Notes: generated by a model not told the origin, from the letters alone. A DNA stretch of 64,000 nt from JALRBM01 sp964477195 (GCA_964477195.1 CAYZCX010000002.1:43781-107780), one strand, 5' to 3'. Numbered from the stretch's first letter, positions 41,239 to 50,437 are shown. Made by a program: numbers and translations.

Positions 41239-42150
41239 TCAAACTGATTTGGTCATTTTGGCACCACCGACGTGTACAAAACCATGAACAAGGAGTTTTT
41301 TTGGAAGCGGTAAATCAAGACCGAGAAGCATCGCTGGCCAAATTCCTGCATGAAAACGAAGGATATCCTTACCAACCACCTGGATATCAGCTGGCCAATA
41401 CTCTTTCCAGTCCTGATTATCGGGATAGCCAAGAACCGTTATGTAGTTGGCAAGTGCATCGAGCCAGACATACATAATTTGTTCTGGATCGTCAGGCACG
41501 GGAACACCCCATGTCAATGTTTTCTTTGGTCGTGAAATGCTAACGTCGGGCAGTCCGTCTTTTATGAGTTCAAGAAATTCATTTTTACGAAAATCCGGCA
41601 CAATTTGCATGCGTCCTGTCGTAAGCGCCTCGCGAATTTGATCAGTAAACGTACTGGTACGAAGGTAATAATTGTCTTCGCTTACTCGCTCATACGGCTT
41701 TTGGTGATCTGGACATATGCCACCCGTCGCTTCCACTTCTTTATCAGTAAAAAACGCTTCGTGACCGATGCAGTACCAACCTTCATAGCTTCCTTTGTAA
41801 ATGTGCGGTTGAAGCTTTTGCCAAATATATTGGACGGCTGCCTTATGGTGCATGTCGGTCGTGCGAATAAAATCAGTATAGTCGGCACCCATTTTTTTCA
41901 TAAGCACTTCAAAGTTTCCGTACATTTTGTCGGTAAATTCTTGCGGCTCAAGTCCAGCTTCGGCGGCTTTTGCGGCAATTTTGTTGCCGTGCTCATCGGT
42001 TCCTACCTGAAAGCGAACTTCTTTGCCATTTTGCTTTTGGTATCTCGCCCAAATATCGGCTAGCAAGTAGTCGAGTGCATTACCGATATGCGGCGTGCCG
42101 TTCACGTAAGGTATGGCGGTCGTAATGTATAACTTTTTTCCCATTGTCAT
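41239..42150 (-). CDS. metG: Methionyl-tRNA synthetase, N-terminal part, interrupted by TGA after KMSKS
   Basis: 303 aa of a class I synthetase. The HIGH motif is in G-T-P-H-I-G-N-A-L near residue 20, with C-I-G-H-E-A and C-P-D-H-Q in the inserted domain. The protein ends K-M-T-K-S-V followed by TGA. In MetRS that codon is the conserved Gly of K-M-S-K-S-x-G, reached by a single GGA-to-TGA change. Reading through gives one 502-residue, normal-length MetRS with the fragment at 40642-41232. TACACT at 42156-42161 is 5 bases before the ATG. The gene must be functional somehow, as it is normally essential. Confidence 0.92.
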   Translation of the reverse strand: MTMGKKLYITTAIPYVNGTPHIGNALDYLLADIWARYQKQNGKEVRFQVGTDEHGNKIAAKAAEAGLEPQEFTDKMYGNFEVLMKKMGADYTDFIRTTDMHHKAAVQYIWQKLQPHIYKGSYEGWYCIGHEAFFTDKEVEATGGICPDHQKPYERVSEDNYYLRTSTFTDQIREALTTGRMQIVPDFRKNEFLELIKDGLPDVSISRPKKTLTWGVPVPDDPEQIMYVWLDALANYITVLGYPDNQDWKEYWPADIQVVGKDILRFHAGIWPAMLLGLDLPLPKKLLVHGFVHVGGAKMTKSV

Positions 42151-42190
42151 TTTCCAGTGTAACAGATTAATACAGTATTTTATTTAAAAA

Positions 42191-42913
42191 TCAAATCGCA
42201 GGCTCACCCTGCCCGGTCATTTGCGCAACGATTGCAAATCGGCCCTGCTCGGTTTGGTTGCCCTTTAGATATTCACTATGCGAATAGTAGTTTTGGTCAT
42301 GCGCTGTATCAATCTGACTCATCTCAACATGCGACGGTAATACGCCTGCATCATGAAGCTGCATAGCGATAGCTTCCTGAAGGCTTTTGCCGTCAAATGC
42401 ACGAAGCGGGTACGTGGCTTTGCCGACGCTCGGGCTTACCCACACAAGGAGGTCCCCTGCTCGAACATCGCATGTCTGCTGAAGATATTCGACGCTCTTT
42501 CTACCGCCGTCTTGCTCGACGCTATGACGACCAAGATGCGAGACCATAAGGACGCGTTGAATTGGATCATAAAGCACCACGCCGGCGCAATCTGCGAGTG
42601 GTAAAAATAGCGCATGATTCGGTTCACATACGACGAGTGCATCGACATGTTCAGTCATATTCGCTCGCAGCATACCTACGGATTTATCAGACACAGTTGC
42701 GATGCGATACTTCGTGAAATCGCTTGTCTCATACGTAATTCCTACAAGACTGGTATGCGTAATATCTATCCCAACTGCATCGAGAAACTTCCTTCGATTA
42801 CTCAGTGCTCCATCATCATCGGTAAACCCGAATTTAAGATTACCGTCGGCTTTTGACGAAAGACCAACGATCACGCTACTGCCAAAAATACGAGGCTGAT
42901 CCGCACGTATCAT
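42191..42913 (-). CDS. Laccase-domain protein YfiH (Cu-oxidase_4)
   Basis: 240 aa. Family motifs: V-V-C-E-P-N-H-A-L, L-A-D-C-A-G-V-V-L-Y-D-P near residue 108, and S-H-L-G-R-H-S near residue 125 (normally G-W-R/G-x-x here). YfiH proteins act on purine nucleosides or on misincorporated wall precursors; the older polyphenol-oxidase name is doubtful. ATG overlaps the rsmA stop (ATGA). Its place behind rsmA is part of the G5–rsmA operon. Confidence 0.85.
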   Translation of the reverse strand: MIRADQPRIFGSSVIVGLSSKADGNLKFGFTDDDGALSNRRKFLDAVGIDITHTSLVGITYETSDFTKYRIATVSDKSVGMLRANMTEHVDALVVCEPNHALFLPLADCAGVVLYDPIQRVLMVSHLGRHSVEQDGGRKSVEYLQQTCDVRAGDLLVWVSPSVGKATYPLRAFDGKSLQEAIAMQLHDAGVLPSHVEMSQIDTAHDQNYYSHSEYLKGNQTEQGRFAIVAQMTGQGEPAI

Positions 42914-43716
42914 TCGCTTCGAGGTGCCTCTACCGGATCAAGTTTTGACGCACGACGAGTAAGTTCAACCCACGCATCAATCGAGAGATTTTCTGCACGA
43001 ACATCCGGGCTTACGTCGCTTCTCTCAAGCAATTCTCGGCACTGGTCTTTTGAAATTCCAAGCCCTGCGGCGAGACTGGAATAGAGTTTTTTGCGGGGCG
43101 AAGAAAAACCCGCACGAACAACTCGGAAGAATTCTTTTTCTTCAAGACCCGCAAAGCGAGGCTGTGGACGGGTTTTTAACACGACAACTGCTGAATCAAC
43201 CTTTGGCGGAGGGGTAAAAAACGCAGCGGGCACTATGTCGCCAAGCGCCACTTCGGCAAAACTCTGCGCGCTGATTGCCAAGATACTCATATCCCCTGGG
43301 GCTGCCGCAAGACGCTCGGCGACTTCTTTTTGTACAAGAAGGACTGTTGTGTCCGGCTTGTTTTTTGCCGTCATTAATAGCTGGACTATTTTACTCGTAA
43401 TATAGTAGGGAACATTTGCGACGACTTTATATTCGGCAGGAAGATGAGAAAGATCAAAACTCAAGATATCACTATGGATAACTTCGAGGTTCTTACCTGG
43501 AAATTGACCAGGTAATTTGGCTGCTAGGTCTTGATCGAACTCGACTGCGATCACTTTTTTCGCTCGTCGAAGCAGCTCGCTTGTCAGCGTACCGAGACCT
43601 GGGCCAATCTCAAGCACGGTATCACTGCTAGTGATCTGGGCAGCATCTGCAATCGCGGCCAATACCTCCCTGTCTTTTAGCCAATGCTGGCCAAGTGATT
43701 TTTTTGGCGCTGTCAC
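42910..43716 (-). CDS. rsmA: 16S rRNA dimethyladenosine transferase RsmA (KsgA)
   Basis: 268 aa. SAM-binding V-L-E-I-G-P-G-L-G-T-L-T near residue 35, acidic D in H-S-D-I-L-S, and the catalytic N-V-P-Y-Y-I near residue 100. It dimethylates two adjacent adenines of helix 45 late in 30S assembly. It starts 3 bases after the 3D-domain gene. The G5-protein–ksgA linkage is shared with Firmicutes (yabE) and Actinobacteria (rpfB). Confidence 0.97.
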   Translation of the reverse strand: MTAPKKSLGQHWLKDREVLAAIADAAQITSSDTVLEIGPGLGTLTSELLRRAKKVIAVEFDQDLAAKLPGQFPGKNLEVIHSDILSFDLSHLPAEYKVVANVPYYITSKIVQLLMTAKNKPDTTVLLVQKEVAERLAAAPGDMSILAISAQSFAEVALGDIVPAAFFTPPPKVDSAVVVLKTRPQPRFAGLEEKEFFRVVRAGFSSPRKKLYSSLAAGLGISKDQCRELLERSDVSPDVRAENLSIDAWVELTRRASKLDPVEAPRSE

Positions 43717-43719
43717 TGA

Positions 43720-44928
43720 TTATCTCCCATCATAGTTAGTCCAATCTGTCGCGAGGTCGAAACCGTCCGGGTGCACTTTGGCAAAGCCACCTGTATCATA
43801 CACTTTGCCAAGTCCCATACTCGTCTCCACAATCGAGCAGCGTGGATAACGACCATAATTGGCTGCTATTAGTATGTAGCCGTCCCGATCGACTTTGGCG
43901 CCATCTTCACGGATACTGTAGGTTCCGCCGCCGCATGCTCCTATGACTACATTCATAGGCAAATCATAATATGTCTCGCGGTGACTAACGCCTTGGCTGT
44001 CTTGGAAATATCTAGCGCCCTTCGACTTAGTGAGAGGGTCACTCGGTCTATTACCAACAAGCTCGACTTGTTTTGTAGGTTCAGCATCCACAACGTTTTG
44101 GACTTCCTTGCGGCGAATTTCTTTACCTTCTTTCATCTCAACTTCGTACATCACAAGACGTGTGCCGGGCTTGCCTTTTGTCTTTACCTCGTGGTACCCG
44201 ATACTGTGATCCATATCGAGTATTTTTTGAGTTTCAAATGGTATTTCCCGCTCCTCCGTTACTACTTGCACTCCGTTATGCCAGATCTCAAGTTGCATGC
44301 CCACTGCAATCGGTGAGTCGAGAGGTAGAGAGAGCGTGTCGTCGGCGCCTATTTTAATGCCTTTCTCTTTAAGCATTGATCTTACCGTCTTGGACTGGGT
44401 GTATGTCGTTAGCTTTTTGCCGTAGAGTACAAGCGTAAACTCGGTCGCACGAGTTATCTTTAGTTGCAAACCAGCACCTTGGCTGACAATATCAGTATTG
44501 GCCGTCAGCTCCGTCACGTCCTCATGGTGGAGAATGATACCGGCTTGCCCGGCAATTTGTGCAGGAGTACGATATGGCGACATAATTTTGACACTTGTCT
44601 TACCGTCAACGATAGTAATCGGACGGGCGCGGTAAATATTCACTTCGTAGCTATTTGCCTCAAGTCTATCGTCAAGGCCAGGCTCAACGAGGTCATTCGG
44701 ATCAATAGGAATACTAGCTTCCTGGAAAGCAGCACGAAGTGTCTGCGCATGAGTCAAAATTCCTCGCTCGGTGCCTTCATCGTACACGGTAATCAGATGC
44801 TCGCCAGACTGAAGCGTCGCTGACGATTGGGCATTTACCTGTCGTGTAAACAAAAAACCAAATAGTATTATGCTACAACCTACCGCAATGAGAATGAGCC
44901 GGTGCTGATAAAGATATTTTTTAGGCAT
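43720..44928 (-). CDS. DUF348–G5–3D domain secreted wall protein
   Basis: 402 aa. An N-terminal signal/anchor (L-I-L-I-A-V-G-C-S-I-I-L-F-G-F-L-F) is followed by DUF348 repeats (I-T-V-Y-D-E-G near 47; F-T-L-V-L-Y-G-K near 165). A G5 domain is near 220-300 (D-M-D-H-S-I-G-Y-H-E-V-K-T-K-G). A C-terminal 3D domain follows (G-K-V-Y-D-T-G-G-F, D-L-A-T-D-W) with Asp residues typical of MltA-like lytic transglycosylases. It probably cuts glycan outside the membrane. ATG at 44928 is used; the TTG at 44940 overlaps the upstream stop. Paralog of the next gene. Confidence 0.88.
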   Translation of the reverse strand: MPKKYLYQHRLILIAVGCSIILFGFLFTRQVNAQSSATLQSGEHLITVYDEGTERGILTHAQTLRAAFQEASIPIDPNDLVEPGLDDRLEANSYEVNIYRARPITIVDGKTSVKIMSPYRTPAQIAGQAGIILHHEDVTELTANTDIVSQGAGLQLKITRATEFTLVLYGKKLTTYTQSKTVRSMLKEKGIKIGADDTLSLPLDSPIAVGMQLEIWHNGVQVVTEEREIPFETQKILDMDHSIGYHEVKTKGKPGTRLVMYEVEMKEGKEIRRKEVQNVVDAEPTKQVELVGNRPSDPLTKSKGARYFQDSQGVSHRETYYDLPMNVVIGACGGGTYSIREDGAKVDRDGYILIAANYGRYPRCSIVETSMGLGKVYDTGGFAKVHPDGFDLATDWTNYDGR

Positions 44929-44933
44929 TTCGA

Positions 44934-46190
44934 TTACCAACTATGCACCGAAAGCCAATGATTATACGCGTCTTCCCAGCTGCCATATTTGCCAACAGCA
45001 TAACCTGTTGCCCATCGCAGTTGTGTAATGGGATTTGTTAGCCAGTCTTCACCGGCGGTGGCCATCTTATTACCGGGGGTGGCTTGAACCAATCCATACC
45101 CAAGGCCGCTTGGAGCACTGCCGTGGTCAACGCAGCCTCTATCCCCCTGCCAGCGAACGGGGCACCATCCGCCTTCATGCAGAATAATATAATTGACAAA
45201 CCCATAGTCACTCGCTGAAATGCCCGCAGCCGCCATCCAATCTTCGTGCGAGCCAGGTGGTAATGCATACTTACCGCCGACAATCTCGACCTGCTTAACT
45301 GGCTCTTTCGTCACGAGGCTTTGGATTTCCTTACGACTCACTTCTTGGCCATTCTGCATATCAATTTCATACGTCACTGTTCGCTTACCAGCTTGGCCAG
45401 GTGTCTTTACTTCGCGGTAGCCCACCTCGCGGTCCATGTCTTTTACTTTTTCCGTCTCAAAAGCAACGCTCTGCTCTTCTGTCAAGGTTTGCTTACCGTT
45501 ACGCCATAGTTGTACTGTCATACCCTTGGTCATTGGTATATCTACCGATGCAGACAGGCTATCATTGGCCGCTAGCGTAATTTTTTTCTCTTTTAGCATG
45601 TCGCCGATCGTCTTAGCCTGAGTGTAGGCGGTGATTGACTTACCGTACAGGACAAATGTAAATTCGGTTGCTCGCTTAATATTCAACTGGACACCCGCAC
45701 CTTCACTTACCATATCGGTATTTGCCTCAAGGTTGCTATTATCTTCGTCGTGAAGCTCAATACCAGCATGCTCGGCAATCTGTTTTGCCGTTTGATACGG
45801 TGACATTACTTTTTGTCGGACCGATCCATCAACAACCGTTACCGGCCTGGCACGATAAATATTGACGTCGTATGTCGTTGCGATCAGTTTTTCATCGAGT
45901 CCAGGCTCGACAATGTCATTTGGATCAACAGAAATCTTCGCACCATCCAGCGCATCACGTAATGTCGCGGCACGAGTCAAAATACCTTTGTCCTGACCGC
46001 CATCATGGAGTGTTATCAATCGTTCACCAGGGGCTGGTTGAGGAGATTCGGCACTTACTTGGACAACAGCAGCAACACCCCCTGCCCCAATAAAAAAGAG
46101 GGATACTAGGGTAATAATTATGCCGTACAGCTTTGTGGGCCTTCTCGATATACTTTTCATAAAATCAGTAGACACCTCCACATGGTGCAC
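44934..46190 (-). CDS. DUF348–G5 wall protein with RpfB/lysozyme-like C-terminal domain
   Basis: 418 aa. Same front as its neighbour: membrane anchor near residues 22-45, DUF348 repeats, G5 domain (D-M-D-R-E-V-G-Y-R-E-V-K-T-P-G). The C-terminus is different (from about 330): F-V-N-Y-I-I-L-H-E-G-G-W, G-L-G-Y-G-L-V-Q-A-T-P-G, Y-G-S-W-E-D-A-Y. This recalls transglycosylase/resuscitation-factor-like folds with the Glu of H-E-G-G. GTG at 46190 lies 8 bases after TATAAT (46199-46204), consistent with leaderless starts; ATG at 46160 is the alternative. Confidence 0.85.
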   Translation of the reverse strand: MHHVEVSTDFMKSISRRPTKLYGIIITLVSLFFIGAGGVAAVVQVSAESPQPAPGERLITLHDGGQDKGILTRAATLRDALDGAKISVDPNDIVEPGLDEKLIATTYDVNIYRARPVTVVDGSVRQKVMSPYQTAKQIAEHAGIELHDEDNSNLEANTDMVSEGAGVQLNIKRATEFTFVLYGKSITAYTQAKTIGDMLKEKKITLAANDSLSASVDIPMTKGMTVQLWRNGKQTLTEEQSVAFETEKVKDMDREVGYREVKTPGQAGKRTVTYEIDMQNGQEVSRKEIQSLVTKEPVKQVEIVGGKYALPPGSHEDWMAAAGISASDYGFVNYIILHEGGWCPVRWQGDRGCVDHGSAPSGLGYGLVQATPGNKMATAGEDWLTNPITQLRWATGYAVGKYGSWEDAYNHWLSVHSW

Positions 46191-46237
46191 TGAGATCCAT
46201 TATACCATTCAAGCAGCCAGTTGGGCGGGACAAAGAG

Positions 46238-47170
46238 CTATTTTTTGAATTGTTGCACCCTGACAGCACGACGGAAACGCTTTTCGGCAGCGACATCAGC
46301 ATAACGTACAAGCGGACCATAGGTTATAGTAAATTCTTTGGAGTGCTCACCTATCTTTTCAAGAGCATCAACAAAGAAATTCTCGATTAACCATTCGCGG
46401 CCAGGAGCAGTCTGGCCCATAATCGTCAGCTGCCATAAATTATCCGCAACTTCCTCTGTCTCAACAATATGAAGCGGTGTTGCAAGCATCGTCGGGCCCG
46501 CCTTGAGTGTTTTGAGCAGACCTTCAATGGCTTTTTTGGCGGCAACAGCATCATCAACAAAAATATCAACCGCCATCGTACGAACACCGCGGGGCGTAAC
46601 ACGCACTCCCTGAATATGTTGGTTGTGAAGCCAAATAACCTCACCTGAGATACTCCTGATCCGTGTCGAGCGGAGTGTCAATCGCTCAACAACCCCTTTA
46701 ACATCCATAAACGGTTCGATCTGAACAAAATCACCAACGTCAAACCATCGTTCAATAATCATCGTTGCCCCGGCGGTAATATCACGAAGCAACGGTCCGA
46801 TTGTCGCACCAGCGAGCACTGCAAAGATCGCTCCGGCACCAATTGCTGTTGCGGCATTTGCATTCGTCGCCTTACTGTCAGAAAGAACAAGCCATGCAAA
46901 GAGGACGGCAGCAACCACAACCGCAAAACGAACCAGTGCAATAGAAACACTTAAGTATGTCTCGACACGTCGTAACTGGATAAATCGCTCTTCGCTAGAG
47001 GCTGTATCGGATTCGCCCGCAATTTTCTTGGCCATCCAAATAATCACATTGGCGATAAATTTACTCAGCCAATACGCAAGGATTGCTGTCACGATCATGA
47101 CAAAAATCAATTTAAGAGGTTCGTTGCCAGAAAACCAAACGTTGAGCGTATTTTTTATAGCCGTAATCAT
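46238..47170 (-). CDS. MscS family mechanosensitive channel
   Basis: 310 aa. Three hydrophobic segments lie in the first 150 residues. The pore helix region reads A-I-G-A-G-A-I-F-A-V-L-A-G-A-T-I-G-P-L-L-R-D-I-T-A-G (near 105-132), and the beta domain F-D-V-G-D-F-V-Q-I follows. The typical closing strand R-I-R-S-I-S-G-E-V-I-W-L-H-N is present. It releases solutes on osmotic downshift. A TATAAA box at 47176-47181 is 5 bases before the ATG (leaderless). Separate unit from the G5 genes. Confidence 0.93.
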   Translation of the reverse strand: MITAIKNTLNVWFSGNEPLKLIFVMIVTAILAYWLSKFIANVIIWMAKKIAGESDTASSEERFIQLRRVETYLSVSIALVRFAVVVAAVLFAWLVLSDSKATNANAATAIGAGAIFAVLAGATIGPLLRDITAGATMIIERWFDVGDFVQIEPFMDVKGVVERLTLRSTRIRSISGEVIWLHNQHIQGVRVTPRGVRTMAVDIFVDDAVAAKKAIEGLLKTLKAGPTMLATPLHIVETEEVADNLWQLTIMGQTAPGREWLIENFFVDALEKIGEHSKEFTITYGPLVRYADVAAEKRFRRAVRVQQFKK

Positions 47171-47301
47171 ATGTGTTTATAGCTTACTTGGTTTTGGATA
47201 TTTTTTCAAAATCTTCTCGGAGGAATTGCCTCAAGACTTCCCATTGTCGCTGTTTTCATAGTATCATGACCTAGTTCTATACCTTGACGTGAGGATGTAC
47301 A

Positions 47302-48177
47302 TTGAAGATCGACGAAGAACTTTTGCGAGAGCTTGTGCGACTTTCCGCCAACGGTGTGCCCGACCCCCTTCCTGACGATCCTGCCATGAAGCTGGAGAGA
47401 TCCACTTATAGCGAGTCCGGCGAAACACGCCCTGTCATGATCAGTCCGAAAACTCTCGCTTCGGTAGGATGCGTCTACATGCCCACGGAGCTGAAAATCC
47501 AGCTCGGTCACCATGGAGTGTACACCGCGCCCCTCACTGAAGTAGTCGAGTTAATCAGGCGACGCTTCATGACAGAGGATCTGATCTGGGGAGTCTCAGG
47601 GTTTGCCGAAGGTGGCCATGACTATACCGCTGAGGCTCATTTCCTCAACGTATTCTATAAGTACTTGGTCGCTACCGACCGAAAGCCATGTCTTTCTGTA
47701 GATGGAGGGGTGAGCGAAGGTAATCTCGGCTTGAACGCCATTGCCGCTGCAATGCACCAGATCCAGACCCTGGGGTGCATTCCTTTGGAAGGCCTGGCGA
47801 GCATCAGCGCTCGTACCTTCATGATTGCGTGGGGCAATGTCTATCGAGACCGTGAAATCCTCGTGGGGACAATTCCCGATGCCATACTGTGTATGGACGG
47901 GGCTGATGCGACGCGTCGTGAATGCCAGATTGCTCTCGCGAACGAAGGTGTTGTTTTCCTTATGCGGCTGAAAGACTACGGTCCCAAGTCACTCGGAGCT
48001 ACCTACCAGAACGATCCGGAAATGATGAAGGCTATCACTGAAAAACGGCTTTTCGTATGTCGATCAATGAGTGAGCTCCGCGCAGCACTTGATGCCAATT
48101 GGGAGAAAATCCGTCGTACCGTTCTTGTCTCACGCGAACTGCGATTCCCCATTATCAAACACCTGCTCGAAGGATAG
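47302..48177 (+). CDS. Hypothetical protein, possibly SLOG-like nucleotide-binding fold (orphan cassette)
   Basis: 291 aa. Central Rossmann-type pattern: strand plus Gly-rich turn S-V-D-G-G-V-S-E-G-N-L-G near residue 135, then I-P-L-E-G-L, I-L-V-G-T-I-P-D-A, and M-D-G-A-D-A-T-R-R-E-C near residue 200. This resembles the G-G-x-x-G and P-G-G-x-G-T-x-x-E layout of SLOG/LOG proteins. Ligand and partner unknown. TTG at 47302 is preceded by GAGGATG. It stands alone between core genes with its own terminator and is opposite to them. Confidence 0.6.
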   Translation: MKIDEELLRELVRLSANGVPDPLPDDPAMKLERSTYSESGETRPVMISPKTLASVGCVYMPTELKIQLGHHGVYTAPLTEVVELIRRRFMTEDLIWGVSGFAEGGHDYTAEAHFLNVFYKYLVATDRKPCLSVDGGVSEGNLGLNAIAAAMHQIQTLGCIPLEGLASISARTFMIAWGNVYRDREILVGTIPDAILCMDGADATRRECQIALANEGVVFLMRLKDYGPKSLGATYQNDPEMMKAITEKRLFVCRSMSELRAALDANWEKIRRTVLVSRELRFPIIKHLLEG

Positions 48178-48184
48178 CAACAAG

Positions 48185-48233
48185 GGGCTTGGCTGAAAGA
48201 TTTGCTCTTTTGGCCAAGCCCTGCTTTATTTTT
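48185..48233 (+). terminator. Intrinsic terminator after the SLOG-like orphan
   Basis: GGGCTTGGC (48185-48193) pairs with GCCAAGCCC (48213-48221), followed by TTTATTTTT. Confidence 0.88.
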
Positions 48234-48257
48234 GAACTCATTCCTTCACAATATAAT

Positions 48258-50375
48258 TTATATTTTTTCGAGACGAGCATATTCAACATTCAGCTTTTTG
48301 GTTTGACCACGCGCAAATTCGACCGTCACCGCCATCCCATCAACATCGATAACTTCTCCGACGCCAAACTGACTCGAACGCACCTGATCACCTACGTCAA
48401 ATCCTATAACATCGCTAAATTCATCGTATTCGTAGGGAGTACGTGTTGTAAATGAAGATGTAGGTGCTGCCACGATGTCGTGACCCATATCTTCTAGGAA
48501 GCGAGAAGCCGCGTTGTAGCCGCGTTGTCCAAACTGCAACCGGCTTTGTGCATAGCTAAGATGAAGTTCTTCACGCGCCCGTGTCATCCCCACATAACAA
48601 AGGCGGCGCTCTTCCTCAAGCTCGCCAGGGCCAGCGTCATACACACGCGAGTGCGGCAAAATACCCTCTTCCATTCCTACCATGAATACAACGGGGAATT
48701 CCAAGCCCTTCGCCGCATGAATCGTCATCAACGTCACTTTTTGCGTATCACCACTTGTATCTGCACTCGACATCAACGCCACTTCTTCCAAAAAGTCAGG
48801 AAGGGAAGCGAAACTTTTTGCATCCGAAATAAGTGATCCGAGATTTGCTTCACGATCTTCAGCTTGCGGCGTTCCGTCGAGAATAAAGTCACGATATCCA
48901 AGCTTGTCAATCAATATCTCGATAAGTTCGGCCGGCGGTGTATCATTGCTTATTTTTATCTGTAGCAGGCGCAACGAAGCTCCGAGTGTCTCAAAGGCAG
49001 CTTTGGCACGAGGCGTCAGGCTACTGGTTTGTTCGACATTAGAAAGTGCGGTGATAATATCAAATCCACTATTCGCTTGCCATATAAGAAATTTTTCAAG
49101 GCTTGTCGCGCCGATCCCCCGCGTCGGTACATTGACGATTCGGCTAAAGCTCATGCGATCACTTGGCTGATAAAGAAGGCGCAAATATGCAACAATATCT
49201 TTGATTTCCTTGCGATCATAAAATCGAACGCCGCCAATGATCTGATAAGGAACTCTCTGCTGAAGCAATGCCCGCTCAAGCGTATAGCTCTGCGCATTTG
49301 TTCGATAAAGAATCGCAAAATCACCGTACCCACGCACACCAATAGCCGCCTGCGCTGCAATTCGACTCGCCACGACGTATGCCTCTTCGGACTCATCATA
49401 AACATTATGTACCTGAACCGGCGCACCCGCCGGACCATCGGTCCATAGCTTTTTGTCGGTACGCTGTGTATTTTTGGTGATCACACTCTGGGCAGCCTCG
49501 AGGATAGCACCCGTACTCCGATAATTTTGTTCGAGCTTTACAATAGTTGCCCCGGGGAAATCACGCTCAAAGTTCAGGATATTCGTAAAATCAGCCCCAC
49601 GCCAACTATAAATCGACTGCCAGTCGTCACCCACGACGCAAATATTTCGCTCTGGTCCGACCAGACTTTTCACAATGGCGTATTGCGCCGCATTTGTGTC
49701 TTGGTACTCATCGATGAGAATGTGTTTGAACTGTGATCGCCACTTATCACGAATTTCAGCCTGCTCCTTAAAAAGTCGCACCGTTTCGATCAGCAGATCG
49801 TCAAAATCCAGTGCGCCAGCTTCCTGACGCATTTTTTCATACAGCGTATAAATCTTGGCGACTTCCTTTTGGAATGGATAACTTGCTGTATCACTAAACT
49901 CTTCCGGCGTCACAAGTTCGTTTTTTGCATTTGAAATAATTCCGCTCACTGCCGAGGGCTTTACCTGTTTGTCCGTGATAGAAAGTTGCTTCATCGCCTG
50001 CTTGATAAGCCCTTGGCGATCATCCTCGTCATAAATCACATAATTCGGTCGTATCCCTATCTTATCACCATCGATTCGCAGCAATCGCACGCAGATGCCA
50101 TGAAATGTTCCCATCCATGGCATAAATGATCGTGAGCTACTGTCTTGCCTCAGCAAATGTCCGAGACGCTCGCGCATTTCCCTCGCTGCTTTGTTGGTAA
50201 AGGTAACCGCTAAGATCTCATTTGGCCAGATACGTTCCTGAGCAATCAGGTAGGCAATCCTATGCGTCAACGTTTTTGTCTTTCCGCTTCCCGCCCCTGC
50301 CAAAATCAACAGGGGTCCTGACGTTGTTTGAACCGCGCTTGCCTGCGCGGGATTAAGCCCTTTAAGTAAGTCCAT
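48258..50375 (-). CDS. pcrA: UvrD/PcrA-family ATP-dependent DNA helicase
   Basis: 705 aa, SF1A helicase. Q motif L-N-P-A-Q-A-S-A-V, Walker A G-A-G-S-G-K-T-K near residue 30, D-E-Y-Q-D-T-N (motif II) near 220, S-I-Y-S-W-R-G-A (III), T-I-H-A-A-K-G-L-E-F (V) near 555, and V-G-M-T-R-A (VI). The C-terminal Tudor-like strand G-V-G-E-V is present. It unwinds DNA in repair and clears RecA. TATAAT (50383-50388) is 7 bases before the ATG at 50375; the frame extends to 50396 but that start lies in the promoter. Confidence 0.96.
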   Translation of the reverse strand: MDLLKGLNPAQASAVQTTSGPLLILAGAGSGKTKTLTHRIAYLIAQERIWPNEILAVTFTNKAAREMRERLGHLLRQDSSSRSFMPWMGTFHGICVRLLRIDGDKIGIRPNYVIYDEDDRQGLIKQAMKQLSITDKQVKPSAVSGIISNAKNELVTPEEFSDTASYPFQKEVAKIYTLYEKMRQEAGALDFDDLLIETVRLFKEQAEIRDKWRSQFKHILIDEYQDTNAAQYAIVKSLVGPERNICVVGDDWQSIYSWRGADFTNILNFERDFPGATIVKLEQNYRSTGAILEAAQSVITKNTQRTDKKLWTDGPAGAPVQVHNVYDESEEAYVVASRIAAQAAIGVRGYGDFAILYRTNAQSYTLERALLQQRVPYQIIGGVRFYDRKEIKDIVAYLRLLYQPSDRMSFSRIVNVPTRGIGATSLEKFLIWQANSGFDIITALSNVEQTSSLTPRAKAAFETLGASLRLLQIKISNDTPPAELIEILIDKLGYRDFILDGTPQAEDREANLGSLISDAKSFASLPDFLEEVALMSSADTSGDTQKVTLMTIHAAKGLEFPVVFMVGMEEGILPHSRVYDAGPGELEEERRLCYVGMTRAREELHLSYAQSRLQFGQRGYNAASRFLEDMGHDIVAAPTSSFTTRTPYEYDEFSDVIGFDVGDQVRSSQFGVGEVIDVDGMAVTVEFARGQTKKLNVEYARLEKI

Positions 50376-50437
50376 TATTCTTATTATAGCTAACAACTCA
50401 CAAGAAGGGGAGATTATGGTAATCTTTACATCTTTAC

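Noticed and set aside
40642..42150. TGA recoded as glycine genome-wide (genetic code 25)
   Set aside because: TGA is a clean stop, often in ATGA overlaps, for iscS, ruvX, rsmA, the RadC-like gene and the 61041 gene. Core proteins show no missing glycines.
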